A DNA stretch of 22,527 nucleotides from Burkholderiaceae bacterium (lineage in GTDB: Bacteria; Pseudomonadota; Gammaproteobacteria; Burkholderiales; Burkholderiaceae): contig JASLEM010000023.1 in the NCBI GenBank assembly GCA_030151165.1, forward strand, positions 1 through 22,527, in the 5' to 3' direction. Below are positions 1 through 6,910 of this stretch, piece after piece; within the stretch, counting starts at the first letter, position 1, and the number at the start of each line of letters is the position of its first letter. The translations under genes were made by a program, and so were the position numbers. The notes under the pieces were generated by a model. The model did not search any database. It was not told the origin of the DNA and saw only the letters and a list, made by a program, of their open reading frames with translations.

Positions 1-553
1 GTCCGCGCCGTCGGTCGAGGCCTCGCAGCCGTCGGTGCAGCCGCCGGCGCCGGCGCCGTCGCAGCCGGTCGAGCCGCCCGCGGCGCAGCCGGATCCGGCC
101 AAGGTCGCCGCCGACCAGGCCGCCGCCGCCAAGCGCGCCGACGATCTCGCCGCCAGGAAGGCCGCCGACGACGAGGCCGCGAAGAAGAAGGCCGACGACA
201 TCGCCGCCGCCAAGAAGGCGCTCGCCGACGCGAAGGCCGATGCCAAGGCGAAGGCCAAGGCGGATGCGGATGCGGCCGCCAAGGCGAAGGCCGGCACCGA
301 CAACGCAGCGACGGCCGAGACCGACAAGGCCGCCGCCGAGGCCGCCAAGCAGGAAGCCGCGGACTTGTTCCGCAAGGGCTACGACGTCTACCAGGCCGGG
401 CGCGTGCCCGAAGGCATCCGCCAGATGGAGCGCGCCGACGCGATGGGCGCGCCGGGTGCGCGCGCGCGGCTGTGCGCGATCTACCGCAAGCCGACCGCGG
501 CCGAAGGCAAGGACTTCCTGAAGGAAGCCAACAAGTGCAAGGGCATCGACTGA
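1..553 (+). CDS. C-terminal part of an Ala/Lys-rich protein, possibly the tail of a T6SS Ser/Thr kinase (5' truncated)
   Basis: The reading frame is open from base 2 to the TGA at 551-553, so the gene starts upstream of the window; the GTG at 35 is only an internal codon. The visible part has a Pro/Ala/Gln/Val-rich linker, then about 80 residues of Ala/Lys/Asp-rich helix-forming sequence (TolA-like low complexity), and a compact C-terminal segment of about 65 residues (ADLFRKGYDVYQAGRVPEGI, then a run with AMGAPGARARLCAIYRKP) resembling a TPR or Sel1-type helical repeat. No catalytic motif is visible. Its place just before an FHA gene and a PP2C phosphatase gene suggests the tail of a PpkA-type kinase, since kinase, FHA protein and phosphatase often cluster in T6SS loci. 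That identity is inference from context; a periplasmic or envelope protein with a helical stalk is an alternative. Confidence 0.6.
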   Translation, partial: SAPSVEASQPSVQPPAPAPSQPVEPPAAQPDPAKVAADQAAAAKRADDLAARKAADDEAAKKKADDIAAAKKALADAKADAKAKAKADADAAAKAKAGTDNAATAETDKAAAEAAKQEAADLFRKGYDVYQAGRVPEGIRQMERADAMGAPGARARLCAIYRKPTAAEGKDFLKEANKCKGID

Positions 554-561
554 TCGACCGG

Positions 562-582
562 ACACGGCATTAAGTGCCGTGT
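562..582 (+). repeat. Perfect 8-bp inverted repeat after the first gene
   Basis: ACACGGCA (562-569), a five-base spacer TTAAG, then TGCCGTGT (575-582), starting nine bases after the stop codon. No T run follows, so it is at best a weak intrinsic terminator or a 3'-end hairpin; an operator is also possible. Confidence 0.4.
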
Positions 583-750
583 GCGCGCCGACGTGCCGGC
601 GCCTGCGGGTGTACGCTCGGATTCGACGAAACCCCGTCGGTCGCAGTATCGGGAAAACCCGTCATTCATTCTGGTGATATCCCGTCCGCAAACCCGTGGC
701 GCGACCCCCCCATTAAGGGTGGCGGACGTTCTGCGACCGGATTGGACGGT

Positions 751-756
751 GATAAT
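751..756 (+). promoter_or_regulatory. Possible -10 element upstream of the FHA gene
   Basis: GATAAT at 751-756 lies 27 bases before the ATG at 783, in a gap of about 230 bases that is less GC-rich than its surroundings. It matches the sigma-70 -10 hexamer at five of six positions, but no convincing -35 box is visible 16-18 bases upstream. Low confidence. Confidence 0.2.
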
Positions 757-782
757 CCTTTCCGTCGCCTCATCGAATTGCC

Positions 783-2471
783 ATGGAACTCGTCGTCCGC
801 GCATTGCGTTGTCCACCTCCTGACCAGCCGCAGGCCATCCAGGCCCGGTTCGGCGCGAACGGCGGGCGCATCGGCAGAAGCAATACCTGCTCGCTGCCGC
901 TGCCGAGCCCGGATCGCTATATCTCGCGCGAGCATCTCGAGGTCCGTTGCCGCAACGGCAAGTATTCGCTGAAGGTCATCTCCAAGGTCAACGGCTGCAG
1001 CGTCAACGACAACGCCGTGCCGCCCGGGGCGGCCGTCGAACTCTCGAACGGCGACAAGATCCAGCTGGGCGACTATCTCCTGGTCGCCGAACTGCAGCAG
1101 GAATCGCGCATCAAGGATCCGCTCGCCGCGTTCGGCTATTCGCCCACTGGCCGCGCCGATTCGCTGGACATGATGGCCTCGCTGGTGCCCGCGCCGCCCG
1201 AGCCGCCGCCGCGCGATTCGCAATTCGACACCTCGCCCAACTGGGCCCAGCCCGGCGCCCCCAGGAACCGCGCGCCGCGCCTGGCGCCGCTCGCCGATCC
1301 GCTGGAGGCCGATCCGAGCGGCACCGCGCTGGGCAAGATGCTGGACGCCGCGCCGTCGGCGTCGCGCACGCGCCCGCCCACCTCCGGCGCGCCCGCGCCG
1401 CTCACCACGGGCGTCGCGAGCGACGAGTCCGCCGTGCGTGTGTTGGATGCCTTCCTCGACAACGGCAACCTGATGCCCGCGCGTGCGCCCGACCAGGGCC
1501 TGAGCGATTCGGCGCAGGGCCTCTATCGCCAGCAGGACGTCAACGTCGCGATGCCCTCGCGCGGCAACAGCACGGCGCCCGATCCGTTCGACGACGACAT
1601 CTTCTCGGCGCTGGACAAGGACTTCCAGCCGACCCGCCCGGCCGCGCCGCCGCCGCCCGCGCCCACCGTCCGCGCGCGCGCGCCGGCGCCGGTGGATCCG
1701 CTGGATGCGCTCGACATCGACCTGATGGGCGACATCTCGGCGCCCGCCCCCGCGCCGGTTCCCGCGCCGCAGCCGGCCGTCACGCACACGCCCACCGTGA
1801 AGGTGCGGGCGCAGGCCGCGCCGGTCGTCGCGCCTGCACCGAGTCCGGCGGGCGTTGCAGTCGACGGTTCGCAGGTGCTGGCCGTGCTCGCACGCGCGCT
1901 CGAGCTCGAGCCCGACGACCTGTGCGCGGCGCATCCGATGGAGACGGTGCAGATCGTCGGCGAGCTGCTGAACCTGACGGTCTCCGGGCTGTTCCAGATG
2001 CTCGAGATGCGCGCCCACCTGAAGAACGAGCTGCGCATCGAGGATCGCACGATGATCGCGTCGCGCGAGAACAATCCGCTCAAGCACTCCGACTCGGCGC
2101 GCGACGCGCTGCGCTACCTCGTCGACGTCCGCCAGCACGGCAACAAGCTGTTCCTGCAGCCGGCCAAGGCGATCGGCGACGCGGTGTCCGACATCTGCGC
2201 CCACGAGGTCGCGGTGATGGCCGGCACGCGCGCCGCGCTGGCCGCCGCGCTCAAGCTGTTCTCGCCCGAGGTGGTGGAAAAGCGCATCAAGAAGTCGGGC
2301 GCCCTCGACAGCGTGATGCCGGCGCTCCACAAGGCCAAGCTGTGGGAGAGCTTCCTCGCGATGTACGGCGAGCTCGAGAAGGAAGCCGAGGACCATTTCG
2401 ACCGCCTGCTCAACCAGGAATTCGCGCGGGCGTATGCGGAGCAGGGCAAGAAGCTTCGACGCAAGAAGTGA
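783..2471 (+). CDS. tagH: T6SS-associated FHA-domain protein (TagH/Fha/ImpI family)
   Basis: This 562-residue cytoplasmic protein has an N-terminal FHA (phosphothreonine-binding) domain over about residues 20-100. It shows the family landmarks G31-R32, S48-x-x-H51 and N70-G71. A Pro/Ala-rich linker of about 260 residues follows, and then a helical C-terminal domain (about 360-562) of the type found in T6SS FHA proteins, including residues 'HPMETVQIVGELLNLTVSGL'. In characterised T6SSs the FHA protein is phosphorylated by a Thr kinase and promotes assembly; the phosphatase gene comes next here. The linker carries four DP(L/F) motifs at about residues 112, 172, 267 and 305, two of them within acidic patches. 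The start at 783 lies just before the FHA fold; no clear Shine-Dalgarno sequence is seen. Confidence 0.93.
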   Translation: MELVVRALRCPPPDQPQAIQARFGANGGRIGRSNTCSLPLPSPDRYISREHLEVRCRNGKYSLKVISKVNGCSVNDNAVPPGAAVELSNGDKIQLGDYLLVAELQQESRIKDPLAAFGYSPTGRADSLDMMASLVPAPPEPPPRDSQFDTSPNWAQPGAPRNRAPRLAPLADPLEADPSGTALGKMLDAAPSASRTRPPTSGAPAPLTTGVASDESAVRVLDAFLDNGNLMPARAPDQGLSDSAQGLYRQQDVNVAMPSRGNSTAPDPFDDDIFSALDKDFQPTRPAAPPPPAPTVRARAPAPVDPLDALDIDLMGDISAPAPAPVPAPQPAVTHTPTVKVRAQAAPVVAPAPSPAGVAVDGSQVLAVLARALELEPDDLCAAHPMETVQIVGELLNLTVSGLFQMLEMRAHLKNELRIEDRTMIASRENNPLKHSDSARDALRYLVDVRQHGNKLFLQPAKAIGDAVSDICAHEVAVMAGTRAALAAALKLFSPEVVEKRIKKSGALDSVMPALHKAKLWESFLAMYGELEKEAEDHFDRLLNQEFARAYAEQGKKLRRKK

Positions 2472-2557
2472 CGCCTCGGCGTCGCTCTGACAACCAGAAA
2501 AATACGTTTCCGCGGCCTTGCCGGGCAGCCGCCGAACCGAACGGAGCAGGGTGATTC

Positions 2558-2656
2558 ATGACAGCCAGATCGCGTTCCAGCCTCCGCATCGCGCACTTGC
2601 CGCGGCGCCGTGCGGCCACTCCGTCGTCCGCCTCGGCGCGACGCCGCGGGCGCTGA
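2558..2656 (+). CDS. Possible 32-residue leader ORF overlapping the pppA translation start region
   Basis: An ATG at 2558 is preceded by a purine-rich GGAGCAGG (2543-2550). It opens a 32-codon frame encoding a very basic Arg/Ser/Ala peptide whose TGA (2654-2656) ends one base before the pppA ATG at 2658. The spacing is typical of translational coupling or a leader peptide, and pppA has no good ribosome site of its own. The peptide resembles no family I know, and in such GC-rich DNA a short open frame can occur by chance. Confidence 0.25.
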   Translation: MTARSRSSLRIAHLPRRRAATPSSASARRRGR

Positions 2657-2657
2657 C

Positions 2658-3488
2658 ATGGCGACCCTGAGCACCAGCGCCGCGACGTGCGAGATGGCGT
2701 CGCACACCGACCCGGGCCGCATCCGCTCCGCCAACGAGGACGCGGTGCGTTTCGACGCCAGCCTCGGCCTTGCGATCCTCGCCGACGGCATGGGCGGCTA
2801 CGCGGCCGGCGAGGTGGCGAGCCGCATGGCGGTCGACGAGATCTTCGCGGAGCTCGCCTCCGCGCTGCCGCACCTGCAGGCCGCGCCGGTCTCGCCCGAT
2901 CGCGCGGGCCTGCACGAGGACATGCGCTTCGCCGCCGCGCGCGCCAATTCGAGCATCATCGCCGCGGCGCGCCGCGAGCCCGACTACGAAGGCATGGGCT
3001 CGACGCTGGTCGTCGGCGTGCTGATGCACGACCGCATGACCATCGCCCACCTCGGCGATTCGCGCGCCTACCGCTACCGCGCCGGCAACCTCGAGCAGCT
3101 GACGCGCGACCACTGCTGGGTCGACGAGCAGATCGCGATCGGCGCGTTGCCGGTCGACGCGATCCTCGATTCGCGCTATCGCAACATCGTCACGCGCGCG
3201 CTGGGCATCGAAGACGAGATCGACCTCGAGGTGCACGATCACGAGGCGCTCGTCGGCGACATCTTCCTGATGTGCTCCGACGGCCTCACCGACATGCTCG
3301 ACGATCCCGCGATCGCCGCGCACTTCGCGGCCGCGAAGCCGCTGGGCGAAACGGCGTCCGCCCTGATCGACGCCGCGAACGAGGCCGGCGGGCGCGACAA
3401 CGTCTCGGCGCTACTCGTGCAGGTCGGTACTCCGCAATCCCCAGGTTGGGCGGCGCGTCTCGTGCGTCGACTCCAGGGGGGAGGCTGA
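2658..3488 (+). CDS. pppA: PP2C-family Ser/Thr protein phosphatase (PppA)
   Basis: This 276-residue protein has the PP2C metal-binding and catalytic landmarks in order: N-E-D at about 26-28, DGMGG at 43-47, LGDSRAYRYR at about 132-141, VTRALG in the middle, a SDGLTDML segment at about 207-214 and GGRDN near residue 255. These include the Asp residues that bind the two metal ions. In T6SS loci such a phosphatase dephosphorylates the FHA protein and counters the Thr kinase. I chose the ATG at 2658 because the family fold begins just after it; an in-frame ATG at 2610 would add 16 Arg/Pro-rich residues with no family support. The last residues are Gly-rich (a run of six G near 3476-3481). A GC hairpin with a T run follows. 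Confidence 0.93.
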   Translation: MATLSTSAATCEMASHTDPGRIRSANEDAVRFDASLGLAILADGMGGYAAGEVASRMAVDEIFAELASALPHLQAAPVSPDRAGLHEDMRFAAARANSSIIAAARREPDYEGMGSTLVVGVLMHDRMTIAHLGDSRAYRYRAGNLEQLTRDHCWVDEQIAIGALPVDAILDSRYRNIVTRALGIEDEIDLEVHDHEALVGDIFLMCSDGLTDMLDDPAIAAHFAAAKPLGETASALIDAANEAGGRDNVSALLVQVGTPQSPGWAARLVRRLQGGG

Positions 3489-3506
3489 AAACAGCGGGTT
3501 TCGCGG

Positions 3507-3526
3507 GGCGCTCCTGCGCCGTTTTT
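3507..3526 (+). terminator. Rho-independent terminator candidate after pppA
   Basis: GGCGC (3507-3511), loop TCCT, GCGCC (3516-3520), then G and five T (3522-3526), starting 18 bases after the pppA stop. The stem is short but all G-C, and this is one of the few T runs in the window. It would separate the regulatory block from vgrG. Confidence 0.5.
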
Positions 3527-3635
3527 GTGCTGCAATGGAATTTGCCGTCACCTGAGTCCGCGCACGCTGCGGGCGCCTCGGGCACCTTCTCCGCCGTCGC
3601 GCGGAAACCGCCCCGGGGTATGCGAGGCCGACGAC

Positions 3636-3648
3636 ACGGTCGAACCGT
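3636..3648 (+). repeat. Small hairpin just before the vgrG ribosome binding site
   Basis: ACGGT (3636-3640), loop CGA, ACCGT (3644-3648), ending eight bases before the GGAGG at 3656-3660. It could affect access to the vgrG start, but the stem is only five pairs. Confidence 0.25.
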
Positions 3649-3669
3649 TTCCCGTGGAGGAACAACCTC

Positions 3670-5769
3670 ATGACCCGCATGCTCGAAATCGCCACGTCGG
3701 CCGGTGCCGACGCCTTCGTCGTCCAGCGCTTCAGCGGGCGCGAAGAGCTGGGGCGTCTCTACGAATACCGTCTCGAACTGCTGTCCGAGCGCGCCGACAT
3801 CACCGCCGAGAGCCTGCTCGGAACGAATGCGACCGTCTCGCTCGAGATGACGGATGCGTCGCAGCAGCGACGTTTCTTCAACGGCTACATCACGCGCTTC
3901 TCGATCCAGGGCGCCGTCGCCACCACCGCGTACAAGAGCAGCACCGGCTACCTGTACCTCATGACGCTGAGCCCGGGCCTGTGGTTCCTCACGCGGACGT
4001 CGGACAGCCAGATCTTCGCGCAGAAGGCGATCAACGACGTCATCATGAGCGTGCTGGGCAAGGACACGCTGATGAAGACCGCGTCGACGGTCGGCGAGAC
4101 GGAGACGCGCGACTACATCGTGCAATACCGCGAGACCAGCTTCAACTTCGTCAGCCGCCTCGCCGAGCACGCCGGCATCTACTACTACTTCACGCACGAG
4201 AACGGCCAGCACACGATGAACCTGCTGGACGCGGTCGGCAACCACCAGCCGATCCCGGGCCTCGCGAAGCTGAGCTTCTCCGGCGCGGACGCGCAGGACG
4301 GGACGCTGTCGTCGTACGTGATGGTCTCGGAGGTGCAGCCCGGCGCGTTCGCGACGGGCGACTACAACTACGTGATGCCGAACACGAACATCGCGGCGGT
4401 CAGCTCGCACCCGAAGTCGCATGCCAACGCCGGTTTCGAGATGTTCGACCACCCGATCGATTCGACGACCGCGTCCTGGGCCGCGAAGTACGCGGCGATC
4501 CGCGCCGACGAACTGGCCTGGGGCTACGCCGTCGCGCACGGCGCCGGCACCGAGCGCAACATCCAGGTCGGGTTCAAGACGACGATCTCCGAGCATTCGA
4601 TCGACGCGCTGAACAAGGAAATCATCATCATCGGGCACTCGTTCGAGGCCACGAACAACTTCGCGGCGAGCGGGGCGGGCGACGGCGCGAGCTGGGTCTG
4701 CAGCTTCGAGGCGATCCCGTCCAGCGTGCAGTTCCGCCCGATGCGCACGGTGGCCAAGCCGGTCATCGCGGGCACGCAGGTGGCGCTGGTCGTCTCGGAC
4801 TTCCACAACGACAGCGACTCGTCCTCCGGCGGCCCCGATCCGATCGGCGCGAACATGGGCCGCGTGAAGGTCGAGTTCTTCTGGGATCGCTACGGCCTGC
4901 AGTCGTGCTGGGCGCGGGTGTCGCAGCCGTGGGCCGGCAAGGGCTACGGCTTCCAGAACATGCCGCGCGTGGGCGAGGAAGTGCTCGTGCAGTTCCTCGA
5001 GGGCGACCCGGATCGGCCCGTCGTGATCGGGCGGGTCTACAACGCCGAGAACATGCCGCCGTACAAGCTGCCGGCGGCCGCGTCGATCACCGGCCTGAAG
5101 ACGCTCAGCATCGACGGCCAGGGCAGCAGCGTCGCCGGGTCGTGGAACGAACTGCGCTTCGACGACAAGTCCGGCTCGGAGCAGATCTACGTCCAGGCGC
5201 AGAAGGACTACGACCGCCGCGTGCTGAACGACGAGAAGATCTTCATCGGCAACGAGAGCCACGAGATCGTCACCGCCGACACCTTCAAGAAGTACGGCGC
5301 CGACCTCCACGTGCAGACCACCGGCGACGACAACGAGAAGATCGACGGTTCGCTGTCGTTCGCCGTGACGAAGGACGTGCACGTCAAGTCCTCGAGCGGG
5401 AACATCCTGATGGAGAGCGCGCCGACGCAGGAGATCCACCTGAAGGGCGGCATGAAGGTGGTGATCGAGTCGAGCATGCAGGTGACGCTCAAGGTGGGCG
5501 GCAACTTCGTCGACATCGGCCCGGCCGGCATCTTCATCAAGGGCACGATGGTGATGGTGAACTCCGGCGGCTCCGCCGGGTCGGGCACGGCGGCCCAGCC
5601 GATCGCGCCGAAGGACGCCAAGGAGGCGATGACCAGCGAAGGCGGCGCCGTGATCGACAAGCCGACTCCGCCGACCGCGCCGACGGCGTTCTCCCCGCAG
5701 GCCGACAGCTTCAAGCTCGCGTCGGCGACGGGGGCGGCGTTCGTCGCGCCTTGCCCCGGCCTGCCCTGA
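3670..5769 (+). CDS. vgrG: T6SS spike protein VgrG
   Basis: This 699-residue protein forms the trimeric spike at the tip of the Hcp tube. Residues 1 to about 360 are the gp27-like base (RFSGREELGRLYEYRLELLS near the start, Y-rich YYYF patch near 170). An OB-fold gp5-like domain spans about 370-460, with GRVKVEFFWD at 397 and the conserved W-A-R-V-S-Q-P-W-A-G-K-G-Y-G and PRVGEEVLVQFLEGDPDRP stretches. A beta-helix of about 150 residues follows, then a Pro/Ala-rich tail of about 50 residues with no recognisable effector domain, so this is a structural VgrG rather than an evolved one. A strong GGAGG at 3656-3660 supports the ATG. The PAAR-like and adaptor genes follow in the same direction. Confidence 0.96.
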   Translation: MTRMLEIATSAGADAFVVQRFSGREELGRLYEYRLELLSERADITAESLLGTNATVSLEMTDASQQRRFFNGYITRFSIQGAVATTAYKSSTGYLYLMTLSPGLWFLTRTSDSQIFAQKAINDVIMSVLGKDTLMKTASTVGETETRDYIVQYRETSFNFVSRLAEHAGIYYYFTHENGQHTMNLLDAVGNHQPIPGLAKLSFSGADAQDGTLSSYVMVSEVQPGAFATGDYNYVMPNTNIAAVSSHPKSHANAGFEMFDHPIDSTTASWAAKYAAIRADELAWGYAVAHGAGTERNIQVGFKTTISEHSIDALNKEIIIIGHSFEATNNFAASGAGDGASWVCSFEAIPSSVQFRPMRTVAKPVIAGTQVALVVSDFHNDSDSSSGGPDPIGANMGRVKVEFFWDRYGLQSCWARVSQPWAGKGYGFQNMPRVGEEVLVQFLEGDPDRPVVIGRVYNAENMPPYKLPAAASITGLKTLSIDGQGSSVAGSWNELRFDDKSGSEQIYVQAQKDYDRRVLNDEKIFIGNESHEIVTADTFKKYGADLHVQTTGDDNEKIDGSLSFAVTKDVHVKSSSGNILMESAPTQEIHLKGGMKVVIESSMQVTLKVGGNFVDIGPAGIFIKGTMVMVNSGGSAGSGTAAQPIAPKDAKEAMTSEGGAVIDKPTPPTAPTAFSPQADSFKLASATGAAFVAPCPGLP

Positions 5770-5845
5770 CCGGCTCGCCGCCACCGCTCCCTGAGAGCGC
5801 TCGCGCGGGTCGCGGGCGCGTTTCGTCGAACATGGAGATGTCCCC

Positions 5846-6241
5846 ATGCCCAATCACGTCTGTCACGGCGCCCTGCTGAAATGCCCGATGGCGGTGCCGC
5901 CCGGCACCAGCTCGATGGTGGTGATGCCGCTCCACATGTGCATGACCAGCAACGTGCCCGCCGCCAACATCAACGACCACCTGCCGTTCGTCAACATCCT
6001 GCCGTTCGGGATGTGCCAGTCGCCGTCCAACCCGATGTTCATCGCGGCGACGGCGGCCGCCCTGGGCACGCCGACGCCGGTGCCCTGCATTCCGATGACG
6101 ATGGCGCCCTGGGTCGTCGGATCGCCGACGGTGATGCTGGACAACATGCCGGCCCTGAACAAGTCGTCGACGCTGCTGTGCAACTGGGCCGGCGTCATCA
6201 CCATCCAGATGGAGGGTCAGGTGACCCACCAGATTCCCTGA
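5846..6241 (+). CDS. PAAR-like tip protein (DUF4280 family)
   Basis: This 131-residue protein has the DUF4280 pattern: VCHGALLKCPM at the start, NINDHLPFVNI, LPFGMCQSPSNP, TAAALGTPTPVPCIPMT, APW-x-x-GSP-x-V and LLCNWAGVI. It has six cysteines at residues 6, 13, 32, 57, 81 and 112, at the places typical of this family. DUF4280 proteins are PAAR-like and are expected to cap VgrG and sharpen the spike or tether an effector. There is no C-terminal extension, so it carries no toxin itself. GGAGATG a few bases upstream serves as ribosome site. It sits 76 bases after vgrG and 10 bases before the DUF4123 gene, forming a vgrG-tip-adaptor set. Confidence 0.9.
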   Translation: MPNHVCHGALLKCPMAVPPGTSSMVVMPLHMCMTSNVPAANINDHLPFVNILPFGMCQSPSNPMFIAATAAALGTPTPVPCIPMTMAPWVVGSPTVMLDNMPALNKSSTLLCNWAGVITIQMEGQVTHQIP

Positions 6242-6251
6242 ACGCGCCTCC

Positions 6252-6794
6252 ATGTCCGAACGATCGCTTCCCATGCCGCCGGCCATCCAGACCCGTCTCT
6301 GGGACGAGGCGGGCGACTTCCCCGCCTACGTGATCCTCGACGGCGCGCAGAACGAGATGCTCGTCGGCACGCTCCACGCGGACGGCGCGCCGCCATGGCG
6401 CTGCCTGTTCGCGGGGCAGCTCGAGCCGGACATGGCCGTCGTCGCGCCGTACCTCGTGCAGCTCGAATACAGCTCCGCCTTCACGCGCCGCCTGCTCGCC
6501 GAGGGCTGGGGCCAGAACTGGGGCGTGTTCCTCACCAGCGCGACGCCGCTGCCCGCGCTGTGGCGCCACCTGCGGTCGCTGGTCATGGTCTACGGCCCGA
6601 ACCTCGACCCGATGTATTTCCGTTTCTACGATCCGCGCGTGCTGCGCAACTACCTGCCTACCTGCTCGCCGGCCCAGCTCGCCGAGTTCTTCGGGCCGGT
6701 GGAGTTCTTCATCGCCGAGGACGAGACGCCGAAGAAGGCGCACGCCTGGTCGCTGGCGAACGGCCAACTGGTCACGCAGGCCGTGGGCCAGTGA
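6252..6794 (+). CDS. DUF4123-domain T6SS effector adaptor/chaperone
   Basis: This 180-residue protein matches the DUF4123 family over most of its length: YVILDGA at about 26-32, APYLVQLE in the middle, the GWGQNWGVFLTS segment near residue 85, LWRHLRSLVMV and FRFYDPRVLRNYLP near 118-131. DUF4123 proteins (Tec/Tap-1 type) bind a cognate effector and load it onto VgrG, and are normally encoded directly upstream of that effector. Here the next gene, 116 bases on, is a sheath-like protein, so the cargo is unknown. No signal peptide or membrane segment is visible. The gene starts 10 bases after the PAAR-like gene and is probably co-transcribed with it. Confidence 0.9.
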   Translation: MSERSLPMPPAIQTRLWDEAGDFPAYVILDGAQNEMLVGTLHADGAPPWRCLFAGQLEPDMAVVAPYLVQLEYSSAFTRRLLAEGWGQNWGVFLTSATPLPALWRHLRSLVMVYGPNLDPMYFRFYDPRVLRNYLPTCSPAQLAEFFGPVEFFIAEDETPKKAHAWSLANGQLVTQAVGQ

Positions 6795-6819
6795 GCCGAT
6801 GAATGCGTGAGGAAGGGCA

Positions 6820-6836
6820 GGCACGCATCGTGTGCC
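6820..6836 (+). repeat. Short inverted repeat between the adaptor and the sheath-like gene
   Basis: GGCAC (6820-6824), seven-base loop, GTGCC (6832-6836). A competing pairing, ATGCGT (6803-6808) with ACGCAT (6823-6828), overlaps it. No T run follows. Weak evidence for a regulatory structure. Confidence 0.2.
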
Positions 6837-6910
6837 GACCCTTGCTTCGGTCGTGATCCAACCCGCCGCGCGGCTGCCGCCGTCGCGGTTCGCCACGAAG
6901 GAAATCCGCG

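Noticed and set aside
666..2396. Minus-strand open frame opposite the FHA gene
   Set aside because: Antisense shadow of a GC-rich gene; no domain, no ribosome site and no other minus-strand gene in the locus.
5620..5769. VgrG C-terminal tail as an effector domain
   Set aside because: About 50 residues rich in Pro, Ala and Thr with no catalytic pattern; it is too short for a toxin domain.
3286..5853. Long minus-strand open frame opposite vgrG
   Set aside because: Same composition effect; the + strand encodes a complete VgrG and the antisense protein looks random (Arg/Asp/Val-rich).
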